Source: UBA964 sp037444685 (GTDB lineage: Bacteria; Pseudomonadota; Gammaproteobacteria; Steroidobacterales; Steroidobacteraceae). From it: a DNA stretch of 64,000 nt. The stretch covers positions 124,001-188,000 of the forward strand of contig JBBILX010000004.1 of assembly GCA_037444685.1 (NCBI GenBank). Direction: 5' to 3'. Of this stretch, positions 51,414-59,104 are shown one piece after another. The notes beneath the pieces were generated by a model. It worked only from the letters and a program-made list of their open reading frames with translations, did not search any database and was not told the DNA's origin. Every line of letters starts with the position of its first letter. Position 1 is the stretch's first letter. The position numbers and the translations under genes were made by a program.

Positions 51414-52534
51414 AGCGTCGTCCGCGGCTCCGACACCGCTGGCCGACCTTCGGCGTCGAACTCGAGCTCATGCTCATCGACGCGACCGACGGCCATCTGC
51501 GATCGGTCGCCTCGCGGCTGCTGCGACGGCTCGAGGCGCACGAAGGGTCGGAGCGCATCAAGGGCGAGATCACCGAGTCGATGATCGAGCTCAACAGCGA
51601 AGTTCATCGCGCCTCCTCGACGCTCGAGAGGGATCTGCTCGCGCTCGCGCGGCTGCTGCGCCGGGAAAGCCGGGCTCTCGGGGCGATGCCATGCGGCGGC
51701 GGTTCGCATCCGTTTCGCGACTGGCACCTGCGCGACATTCATCCGGCCGAGCGGTTCAACCGGATCTACGAAACCTACGGCTATCTCGCCAAGCAGTTCA
51801 CCGTTTTCGGTCAGCACGTGCACATTGGTGTCGCCGATCTCGACGAGGCCGTCTACCTCACGCACGCGCTCGGACAGGTCGTGCCGCACTTCATCGCGCT
51901 GACCGCGGCATCGCCTTTCCAGCGCGGCGTCGACACGGCGTTCCAGAGCGCGCGGGTCAACGTGGTCAGTGCCTTTCCGCTCAGCGGCCACATGCCGGCC
52001 GTCCACGACTGGGCCGAATTCACGCGCTATTTCGAGCGCATGCGCGCGACGGGACTGGTCGAATCGATGAAGGATTTCTACTGGGACATCCGCCCGAAAC
52101 CCGAGTTCGGCACCGTCGAGCTGCGGGTCATGGATACGCCGCTGTCGATCGAGCACGCCGTCGATCTGGCGGTGTTCGCGCGTGCCTGCGCAGTCTGGCT
52201 GGGCTCGCGGCGCCCGCACGTGGACGTCCGGCGCCTCTACGAGGTCTATCCCGTGAACCGTTTCCGGGCCGCCCGCTTCGGCTACGACGCCGAGATTTTC
52301 GACATCGCGCAGGATCGAGCGGTGCCACTGCGGGACGAGATCCATCGCTGGATCGATCGCTGCATCGGACTTCGTCCGCCGGGCGAGGACACGCGGCGCC
52401 TGCGTCGCCTGCAACGAAGAGTCGAATTCTCCGTCAGTGACGCCGCGTGGATGCGCGCCACTCGGTCGCGAGCCGCCTCGCTCAGAGCGGCGATGTCACG
52501 CCAGGCTGCGCGGCTGACCCGCCTCTCAGTGTAG
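51410..52534 (+). CDS. ybdK: Carboxylate-amine ligase, GCS2 family (YbdK-like)
   Basis: 374 residues. PTFGVELELMLIDATDGHLR (ATP-grasp-like GCS2 entry), KGEITESMIELNSEVHR, FTVFGQHVHIGVADLDEA, and GTVELRVMDTPLSIEHAVDL are the family blocks. YbdK-type enzymes make gamma-glutamyl amides with weak glutamate-cysteine ligase activity. Coupled by overlap to the K+ channel gene. Its 3' end overlaps the convergent lipoprotein gene by nine bases. Confidence 0.88.
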   Translation: MKRRPRLRHRWPTFGVELELMLIDATDGHLRSVASRLLRRLEAHEGSERIKGEITESMIELNSEVHRASSTLERDLLALARLLRRESRALGAMPCGGGSHPFRDWHLRDIHPAERFNRIYETYGYLAKQFTVFGQHVHIGVADLDEAVYLTHALGQVVPHFIALTAASPFQRGVDTAFQSARVNVVSAFPLSGHMPAVHDWAEFTRYFERMRATGLVESMKDFYWDIRPKPEFGTVELRVMDTPLSIEHAVDLAVFARACAVWLGSRRPHVDVRRLYEVYPVNRFRAARFGYDAEIFDIAQDRAVPLRDEIHRWIDRCIGLRPPGEDTRRLRRLQRRVEFSVSDAAWMRATRSRAASLRAAMSRQAARLTRLSV

Positions 52535-53518
52535 GCTCACCGCGGTCTCGAGACGGCCGTCATCGATCCGCGCCGTGAGTCTGCAGGGGGTGCGCGGCGA
52601 CCGCGCAGGCGGCTGCACGCTCACCTTGGCCAGCCCATCGGCGTCCGTGGTCGCATCGCTCGCGACGAGCGCGCCGCAGCCGCGGCCCGCGACCCACTCG
52701 ATTGGTTCGTCCCGTCGCGGATTGCCGTAAAGGTCCGTGACCCGCACTGCGCCGCTCAGCGGCGTCGACGGTGCCGCCGCCGGTTTTGCCGGGTTGGGGC
52801 TGACATCGCGCAGCAGCGCGGCTCGGGCGGCCTCGATCACGAGCTCGAAACCCACGGTCGCCGGGGTGGATTCGCCGCCCGCGGCGATCAGCGTGACGAT
52901 GATCGCCAGCGGTCCGGCTGTCGTCGGCAACGGCGGCTGCCAGCGGGCAAGGCCCTCGCCGTCCGTGCGTGTCTCGAAGAAGCCGTCTTCCACGCCGGCC
53001 ATCGCGAACCGGACCGGCGCGCCTGCCACCGCGTTGGCCGCGGCGTCGGTCACTCGTACGACGAGCGCTTCGGCGAGCGCGTTGCCGGCGATGACGCGCT
53101 GGGCATCGCCCGCCACACGCGTGAGCGCCACCGGCGGGCCGGCGACGACACGGACAGCGACCGAGCGCTGGAGCCGGGCACTGGTGACGATGATGCGAGT
53201 CGTGCCGAGCGGACCGAGCGCGACGACCCGGCCACGATCGTCGACCGAGGCGAGTCGGGGATCATCGCTCTGGAACGAGAAGGTGGCGCCGCCGACTGGC
53301 TTGCCAGCCGGATCGTCGGCCTGTACCTGCAGAATCGCGATTGCGCGCGGCTGCAGTTCGAGCTGCTCCGGAAAGACAAGCAGCGAAACAGGCTCGCGGG
53401 TCCCGGTCGCCGATGGCGTCGTCGCCTGCGAGTCGCAGCCGACAAGCAGAGCGCCGGTAAGCCATGCGCCGGCGAGCCAACGCATTGACAGTGGCGGGAG
53501 GCATCGGCGAACGTTCAT
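52526..53518 (-). CDS. Lipoprotein with bacterial Ig-like domains
   Basis: 330 residues from ATG 53518, or 319 from the internal ATG at 53485 (MRWLAGAWLTGALLVGCDSQ), which gives a better signal peptide. Lipobox LLVGC. Two or three Big_1/Big_2-type beta domains: LLVFPEQLELQPRAIAILQV with DDPRLASVDDRGRVVALG, then VVRVTDAAANAVAGAPVRFA and VRVTDLYGNPRRDEPIEWVA. A probable outer-membrane or periplasmic adhesion or structural protein with no catalytic sign. The choice of start decides whether it overlaps the mscS promoter. Confidence 0.75.
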   Translation of the reverse strand: MNVRRCLPPLSMRWLAGAWLTGALLVGCDSQATTPSATGTREPVSLLVFPEQLELQPRAIAILQVQADDPAGKPVGGATFSFQSDDPRLASVDDRGRVVALGPLGTTRIIVTSARLQRSVAVRVVAGPPVALTRVAGDAQRVIAGNALAEALVVRVTDAAANAVAGAPVRFAMAGVEDGFFETRTDGEGLARWQPPLPTTAGPLAIIVTLIAAGGESTPATVGFELVIEAARAALLRDVSPNPAKPAAAPSTPLSGAVRVTDLYGNPRRDEPIEWVAGRGCGALVASDATTDADGLAKVSVQPPARSPRTPCRLTARIDDGRLETAVSLH

Positions 53519-53520
53519 GA

Positions 53521-55212
53521 ATGCATTGGCCGTTGTGCAGGTCGGTCGGCAGTCTATGGGTGTCGCTGTGCACGCTGCTCACGCTGGCGCTCGCACCTGT
53601 CGCGTTGGCCGCGCAGGAGGCTGCGCCCACGGAAGCGACCGAGGCGGCAGAGCCCGTGCCGGTGCGTTTTCGCGGCGTGACGCTGTTCGATCTTAACAGG
53701 GGGATTGGCGCGCTCGACAGCGCCGCCAGAGCGGCAGCGATCGAGAGGCGACTCGCAGCCGCTGCCGAGGATGCTGACGCGGGACTCGACAGCCTGCGCA
53801 CCATCGACCGCGGCGACTCGACCGACCTGCTGCTCGGAACGCACCTGCTGCTGACCATCACGGAAGAGGAGGCGCGCGCCGCCGGGCGCACGCGCGCCCA
53901 ACTCGCTGCCGACCGGGAGCTCGTGCTGGCCGCGGCGATCACTCGCGATCGCGAAGACCGTGGCTATCGGCAGCTGTTGGCCTCGGCGTTGCTGTCCGTC
54001 GTCGCGCTGTTGCTCTTCGCGGCGTTCTGCTGGCTGTTGCTGGCGGCGCTGCGCCGGCTCACGCAACGTGTCCATCTCGCGGAACGTCGCTTCGCCACTT
54101 TGCTCGGACCGCGTCTGTCAAAGGTCGTGGCGCCGTCCGCGGTCGCCAGCGCCCTCGCTGCGCTGGCGCGCCTGGTCGCAATCGTGATCGTCGTCGTCGC
54201 TCTGTATTTCTGCGCAGAGTTCGTGCTGAGCCGCTTTCCATGGACCCGCGGTGCGGCCGAGCGTCTGGTAGAGCTCGGGTCGGAAGCGCTGCTCTGGCTC
54301 GGCGGCGGCCTGCTCGGTTACCTGCCCAAGGCGCTGAATCTCGTCTTGATCGTGATCGTGACGCGCTACCTGATCCGTGCCGCACGCTGGGTGTTCCAGC
54401 AGGTCGAACGTGGTGCAGTCAGTTTCGCAGCTTTCTACCCCGAATGGGCGCAGCCCACGTTCCAGATCGTCCGCTTCCTGATACTGGCTTTCGCCGCCAT
54501 CGCGGCCTTCCCGTATCTGCCCGGCTCCGGGTCGGAGGGATTCCGCGGCATCTCGCTGTTGCTCGGCGTCATGGTCTCGCTCGGTGCGGCGTCGGCCGTG
54601 GCCAACATCATCGCGGGACTCGTGCTCACCTACATGCGCCCGTTTCGGCTCGGCGAGCGCGTGCGAATCGCCGATACGGTCGGTGACGTCATCGGCAAGG
54701 ACATGTTCGTCGTGAGGATGCGGACGATCAAGAACGTGGACGTCACGATTCCGAACTCACTCGTGCTTGCGAATCACATCATCAACTACTCGTCGAGCGC
54801 CGCCTCGCGAGGCCTCGTCCTGCACACGACGGTCACGATCGGCTACGACGTGCCATGGCGCAAGGTGCACGAGCTGCTTTGCGAGGCGGCACGCCGAACG
54901 GAGGGCGTCGTCGCCGATCCAGCGCCCTTCGTCCTGCAGACGGGACTCGACGATTTCTACCCGCGCTACGAGCTCAACGCCTACACGCGCGAGCCGGTGC
55001 GGATGAGCGAGATCTACTCGGCGCTGCACGCCCGTATCCAGGACGTCTTCAACGAGGCGGGCGTGGAGATCATGTCGCCGCATTACGTCGCGGCTCGTGA
55101 CGGCAATCGGACAGCGATCCCGGACGAGTACCTGCCGCGCGATTACCGGCCGGCCGGATTCAGTCTGAACTGGCTGTGGAAGCGCAGCCAGGGCGGAGAG
55201 CAGCGGGCCTGA
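53521..55212 (+). CDS. Mechanosensitive ion channel, MscS family, with N-terminal extension
   Basis: 563 residues with signal peptide (SLCTLLTLALAPVALAAQ), a periplasmic region of about 120 residues and several helices (LLASALLSVVALLLFAAFCW). The MscS core follows: pore helix GVMVSLGAASAVANIIAGLV, beta-domain FRLGERVRIADTVGDVIGKD, RTIKNVDVTIPNSLVLANHI. It opens under membrane tension to release solutes on osmotic downshock. Its ATG at 53521 lies two bases from the start of the divergent lipoprotein gene; an internal GTG near 53569 is a possible later start. Confidence 0.9.
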   Translation: MHWPLCRSVGSLWVSLCTLLTLALAPVALAAQEAAPTEATEAAEPVPVRFRGVTLFDLNRGIGALDSAARAAAIERRLAAAAEDADAGLDSLRTIDRGDSTDLLLGTHLLLTITEEEARAAGRTRAQLAADRELVLAAAITRDREDRGYRQLLASALLSVVALLLFAAFCWLLLAALRRLTQRVHLAERRFATLLGPRLSKVVAPSAVASALAALARLVAIVIVVVALYFCAEFVLSRFPWTRGAAERLVELGSEALLWLGGGLLGYLPKALNLVLIVIVTRYLIRAARWVFQQVERGAVSFAAFYPEWAQPTFQIVRFLILAFAAIAAFPYLPGSGSEGFRGISLLLGVMVSLGAASAVANIIAGLVLTYMRPFRLGERVRIADTVGDVIGKDMFVVRMRTIKNVDVTIPNSLVLANHIINYSSSAASRGLVLHTTVTIGYDVPWRKVHELLCEAARRTEGVVADPAPFVLQTGLDDFYPRYELNAYTREPVRMSEIYSALHARIQDVFNEAGVEIMSPHYVAARDGNRTAIPDEYLPRDYRPAGFSLNWLWKRSQGGEQRA

Positions 55213-55214
55213 CT

Positions 55215-55980
55215 TCAGGCCCGCTCGTCGTCGATCGGACAGCAGTGCGCGATCGAGGGGTTGTCCGCATTCCGATCACCGGCGTCTCCTTCGCTGAAGA
55301 GGCTCGCGCGCGACCCTTCGTGGTACACGGTGCAGCCTTTCAGGCGGAGCTCGTGGGCGAGTGCGAAGGTCCGTGAGACGTCGAGCGATGTGGCCGCGCG
55401 CGGCAGCGAGACGGTCTTCGAGATGCCGCTGTCGACGCAGGGCTGTAGCGCGGCGAGCATCAGCAGCTGGTCACGCGCCCCGATCGCATCGCCGAATACG
55501 AAGCCTGATGGCAGATTGCGCTGCGACGTCTGCATCGCCTGCCAGCAGGCGAATGCGTAGTGGTCGGCACGGATGCTCTGATGACTGCCGTCGGCCTGCC
55601 GCACTCGCCGCTCAATGATTGTGGCGCGGATCGGTTCGACGCCGCTGCTGACGTTGCCCGCGAGCAGGCTGATGGTGCCCGTCGGTGCGATAGCGGTCAG
55701 GTGGCTGTTGCGGATCCCGTGGCGAGCAATCTCGGCGCGCAGCTCCATAGGCAGCGCCGCGATGAAGGGGCGCGCCAGGTAAAGGTCCTTTTCGAACGCA
55801 GGAAAGGCGCCTTTCTCGCACGCGAGTTGCACGGAAGCGCGGTAGGCCGCATCGCGGATCGTGCGCCATTGCCGCCGCCGCGACCCGGTGCCAGGAGTCC
55901 TCGATGCCCTGCTCGGCGCCGGTCGCCGTGCGATGCCGGTACCGCGTCTCCCAGATGAACTGCGACAGGCTCGTGCTCAT
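55215..55980 (-). pseudogene. nrdJ: Internally deleted class II ribonucleotide reductase (NrdJ)
   Basis: The first about 40 residues are present from ATG 55980 (MSTSLSQFIWETRYRHRTAT, IEDSWHRVAAAAM). The frame then jumps to the C-terminal third: AAYRASVQLACEKGAFPAFE, NSHLTAIAPTGTISLLAGNV, SSGVEPI, PCVDSGISKTVSLP, and a last CCPIDDERA. The junction near 55866 is out of frame. The missing middle (several hundred residues in a normal B12-dependent enzyme) contains the first substrate-site cysteine and much of the barrel. Nonfunctional; another reductase must exist elsewhere. It follows rtcB by 20 bases. Confidence 0.85.
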
Positions 55981-56000
55981 CGGACCGGCGGTTGGCGCTG

Positions 56001-57431
56001 TCAGCCCTTGATGCAGATCAGCGGCGTCAGGCGTGCAACCCGGCGCGCGAGTCCCGCTGCATCGGCGGAATCGATCACGGCATCGAGATTCTTGTACGCG
56101 TCCGGAGCTTCCTCGGCGATACCGCGCAGCGAGGCGCTGCGTACGATGATGCCGCGCGCGGCGAGCGCGTCTACGACCTGCCGGCCCGACCACGTGCGCG
56201 TAGCCTGGTGCCGCGACATGCTGCGCCCTGCACCATGGCAGGCCGAACTGAACGCGAGCGCCTCCGACTCGACGGTCCCGGCGAGGACGTAGGAGCCCGT
56301 GCCCATCGAGCCGCCGATCAGCACCGGCTGGCCGGCGGCGCGCAGGGGTTCGGGGATGTCGGGATGGCCCGGCCCGAACGCGCGCGTTGCACCCTTGCGG
56401 TGCACGTAGAGCCGGCGGGACTCGCCATCGACGCGATGCTCTTCGACCTTGCAGGTGTTGTGCGACACGTCGTAGAGCAGTGACAGGTCGGCCTTCGGCA
56501 GCACCTCGGCGAATACGCCGCGCACGAGGTGCGTCAGGATCTGGCGGTTGGCCAGCGCGCAATTGATCGCGGCGCGCATCGCGCCGAGGTAATCGCGACC
56601 GATTTCCGATTCGATCGGCGCGCAGGCCAGCTCCCGGTCCGGCAAGCGGATGCCGTGCTGGCCGGCGGCGAGCGCCATGCGCTTGAGGAACTCGGTGCCG
56701 ATCTGGTGGCCGAGGCCGCGCGATCCGCAATGAATCATCACGACGACGTCGCCCTGCGCAAGCCCGAATGTACGCGCAGTCGGCGCGTCGTAGACCGCGG
56801 TCACTTCCTGGACTTCGAGATAGTGGTTGCCGCTGCCGAGCGTGCCCATCTCGTCGCGCTGGCGGTCCTTGGCTCTCAGCGAGACCTTGTCCGGCATCGC
56901 CCCTGCCATGCAGCCACGCTCCTCGATGCGTTCGAGATCCCTAGGCTCTCCCCAGCCACGCTCGATGGCCCAGCGTGCGCCGCCGGCGAGCATCGCGTCG
57001 GTCTCCGCCGCATCGAGACGGATCCGGCCCGTGCTGCCGACGCCCGCCGGGATGCGGGAGAGGAGGAGCTCCGCCAGCTGCCTCTGCACCGGCGTCACGT
57101 CCGCTCGCGTGAGGCCCGTGTGCAGGCAGCGCACGCCGCAGGAGATGTCGAAACCGACGCCGCCCGCCGAGATCACGCCGCCCTCGGCCGGATCGAACGC
57201 CGCCACGCCGCCTATCGGGAAGCCATAACCCCAGTGCGCGTCGGGCATCGCGAACGACGCGCGCACGATGCCCGGCAGCGTCGCGACGTTGACCGCCTGT
57301 TCGTAGACCTTGTCGTCCATCGCGCGCACGAGCATCTCGCTCGCGAACAGGATCGCCGACACGCGCATTGCGCCGTGCGGCGGGATCTCCCACTCCTGCG
57401 CAGAGCGCCGAACGAGGCGTTTCAGATCCAT
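56001..57431 (-). CDS. rtcB: RNA-splicing ligase RtcB
   Basis: 476 residues from ATG 57431; longer frames upstream run through the archease gene. Metal and guanylate-site motifs: GGVGFDISCGVRCLHTG (Asp/Cys ligands), GTLGSGNHYLEVQEV, MIHCGSRGLGHQIG, VSHNTCKVEEH, PVLIGGSMGTGSYVL and SSACHGAGRSMSRHQA (around the guanylated His). It joins 2',3'-cyclic phosphate or 3'-phosphate RNA ends to 5'-OH ends with GTP and Mn2+. Archease lies immediately upstream with a four-base gap. No RtcR regulator or sigma54 site is evident. Confidence 0.95.
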   Translation of the reverse strand: MDLKRLVRRSAQEWEIPPHGAMRVSAILFASEMLVRAMDDKVYEQAVNVATLPGIVRASFAMPDAHWGYGFPIGGVAAFDPAEGGVISAGGVGFDISCGVRCLHTGLTRADVTPVQRQLAELLLSRIPAGVGSTGRIRLDAAETDAMLAGGARWAIERGWGEPRDLERIEERGCMAGAMPDKVSLRAKDRQRDEMGTLGSGNHYLEVQEVTAVYDAPTARTFGLAQGDVVVMIHCGSRGLGHQIGTEFLKRMALAAGQHGIRLPDRELACAPIESEIGRDYLGAMRAAINCALANRQILTHLVRGVFAEVLPKADLSLLYDVSHNTCKVEEHRVDGESRRLYVHRKGATRAFGPGHPDIPEPLRAAGQPVLIGGSMGTGSYVLAGTVESEALAFSSACHGAGRSMSRHQATRTWSGRQVVDALAARGIIVRSASLRGIAEEAPDAYKNLDAVIDSADAAGLARRVARLTPLICIKG

Positions 57432-57435
57432 GGGC

Positions 57436-57855
57436 TCATACGTCCACGACGGTCTGCGCGACCCACTCGCCGCCTTCGTATGCAACCCGCAGCGCCGTGT
57501 AGGTCGCACCCTTGACCTCGACCGCCGGATGATGGCGTTCGGGTGCGACCGTTTCGCCGCGCGCCGTGGCATGGAGCCGAGGGCCGTCCAAGTGCACTTC
57601 GAAGTCGCTGAACAGCATCCTGCGCGTCGACATCTCGCAAATCAACGCATTGAGCCATTCGGCGAGCAGCAGCTCGTCGTCGGGCGCCTCGCATTGGATC
57701 GCGACCGTCTCGCGCGGTGTCACGCTGGCCGGCTCGGCGACGACGGCGGTCATGGCCAGCGCGGCCTGCGCGAAGGCGTCCGCCTTGGTCGGACCGTAGC
57801 CGCGGACGCCGATGTCGGCGCCATGCGCGAAGTGTTCCCAGCGCCCCTCGCTCAT
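57436..57855 (-). CDS. Archease, RtcB activator
   Basis: 139 residues. WEHFAHGADIGVRGYGPTKA and LLLAEWLNALICEMSTRRML, FSDFEVHLDG, and HHPAVEVKGATYTALRV are the archease signatures with the metal-binding Asp residues. Archease helps RtcB guanylation and gives it multiple turnover. The gene pair archease-rtcB is conserved in many bacteria. It follows the DUF1838 gene by 24 bases. Confidence 0.93.
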   Translation of the reverse strand: MSEGRWEHFAHGADIGVRGYGPTKADAFAQAALAMTAVVAEPASVTPRETVAIQCEAPDDELLLAEWLNALICEMSTRRMLFSDFEVHLDGPRLHATARGETVAPERHHPAVEVKGATYTALRVAYEGGEWVAQTVVDV

Positions 57856-57879
57856 CCCGGCCCGGTGGCCGTTACCGGG

Positions 57880-58995
57880 TCAGCCGCCGTAGCCGCGCCG
57901 CCCGAGTCCGGTCGGCGGCCCGCGGAAGCCGGCCGGTCGCTGGGCCTTCGCCTTCCAGTCGTAACCGGGGGTTTCCGGCGGGACGTCCTGGGCGAACGCC
58001 CCCCAGGTCTCGACGCGCTTGTTGCCCGAGGCGGACTCCCAGCCTGCCGGCAGCGTCAGGTACTCGGGTGCGTGCTTCTCGATGTACGCGAGCACTTTCG
58101 GCGGCACCTCCGCCGTGCCGGGCAGGCCCTTGTGGGAATGCATCCGGCCGAACAACGTCAGGCCGCGCTGCTCGTGCCGGCCCATGCGCATGAACGGCCA
58201 GCACTCCGACAGGCGCGTGAAACCGGCGCGCATGCGCGCGGTCGGCAGGTCACGGTTCTCGACCTCGGCGAGCGAGGCGTACATGACAAAGTGCTCCGAC
58301 GGCGTGATCCGCGGCCCGGTCGAGTAGCTGGGCCAGCCTTCGGGTGTCACGGGATTGGTGTATTCGTGCGCGTAGTCCCACTCGAGCATCAGATCGTCGC
58401 CGTAGCGCGAGAACGGCAGGCGGAACGGATAGCGGCCGTCGGCGTCCGGGAACACGGTGCCTTCGTTCATGACGGTCGGCGAATCGCCTTCGGCGCCGTA
58501 CATGAACTTCGGCACTTCGGTGGTCAGCGTGCCGGCGATCAGGTCGTTGTAGAAATGATAGACCTCGCAGCGCTCGCCCGTCAGCGGATTGTCCCAGTAC
58601 TCGAGGACCTCACCGCTGCGCAGGTCGGTGAAGTAGCCGGTCTCGCGGGACTTGATCTTCAGGAAGCCCTTGGGATCGAACTCGGCGAGCATGATGCCGG
58701 TGCCCGTATAGCCGAACACGGGCACCAGGCGCTTGCCGGGCATGCGCAGGTACATGAGGCCGTGGAAGCCGCCGATCACGGGCTTCTCGTAGCCGCACCA
58801 GATCTTGCCGAAGGCGTAGAGGTTGTCGACCGGGTTCGCAAAATCGAGCGGCGGGTGGGCGTCACGGGATCTCCCACCGGTCGAGACTTGCGCGGACACG
58901 GTCGGGCCCAGCATCGCGCCGGCCGCCAGTCCGAGCAGCGCACCCATGGCCGTGCGGCGACCGAGCAGTACATCCTCGACGAACAGTGATTGCAT
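57880..58995 (-). CDS. DUF1838 family protein with Tat signal
   Basis: 371 residues from ATG 58995. The N-terminus LLGRRTAMGALLGLAAGAML is a twin-arginine signal, so it is folded before export. PLDFANPVDNLYAFGKIWCG, GGFHGLMYLRMPGKRLVPVF and GYDWKAKAQRPAGFRG are DUF1838 blocks. Function unknown; members often sit in aromatic or lipid catabolism loci. It could be first gene of the run with archease and rtcB but is not obviously related in function. Confidence 0.85.
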   Translation of the reverse strand: MQSLFVEDVLLGRRTAMGALLGLAAGAMLGPTVSAQVSTGGRSRDAHPPLDFANPVDNLYAFGKIWCGYEKPVIGGFHGLMYLRMPGKRLVPVFGYTGTGIMLAEFDPKGFLKIKSRETGYFTDLRSGEVLEYWDNPLTGERCEVYHFYNDLIAGTLTTEVPKFMYGAEGDSPTVMNEGTVFPDADGRYPFRLPFSRYGDDLMLEWDYAHEYTNPVTPEGWPSYSTGPRITPSEHFVMYASLAEVENRDLPTARMRAGFTRLSECWPFMRMGRHEQRGLTLFGRMHSHKGLPGTAEVPPKVLAYIEKHAPEYLTLPAGWESASGNKRVETWGAFAQDVPPETPGYDWKAKAQRPAGFRGPPTGLGRRGYGG

Positions 58996-59091
58996 GACGC
59001 CCCCCGATCGGTCTTGCCGATCCCGAAACGCTAGGGGGCCACAGAAGCGCGAATTCGCCAAGTCCATCGGGGTCCTGCGCCAACCGTCGGT

Positions 59092-59097
59092 CATAAT
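59092..59097 (+). promoter_or_regulatory. -10 element directly ahead of the oppA-like gene
   Basis: CATAAT ends seven bases before the ATG at 59105, the same spacing and hexamer as ahead of mnmE (7574-7579). No ribosome binding site is visible between. Possible leaderless transcript. Confidence 0.4.
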
Positions 59098-59104
59098 CGT
59101 CGTG

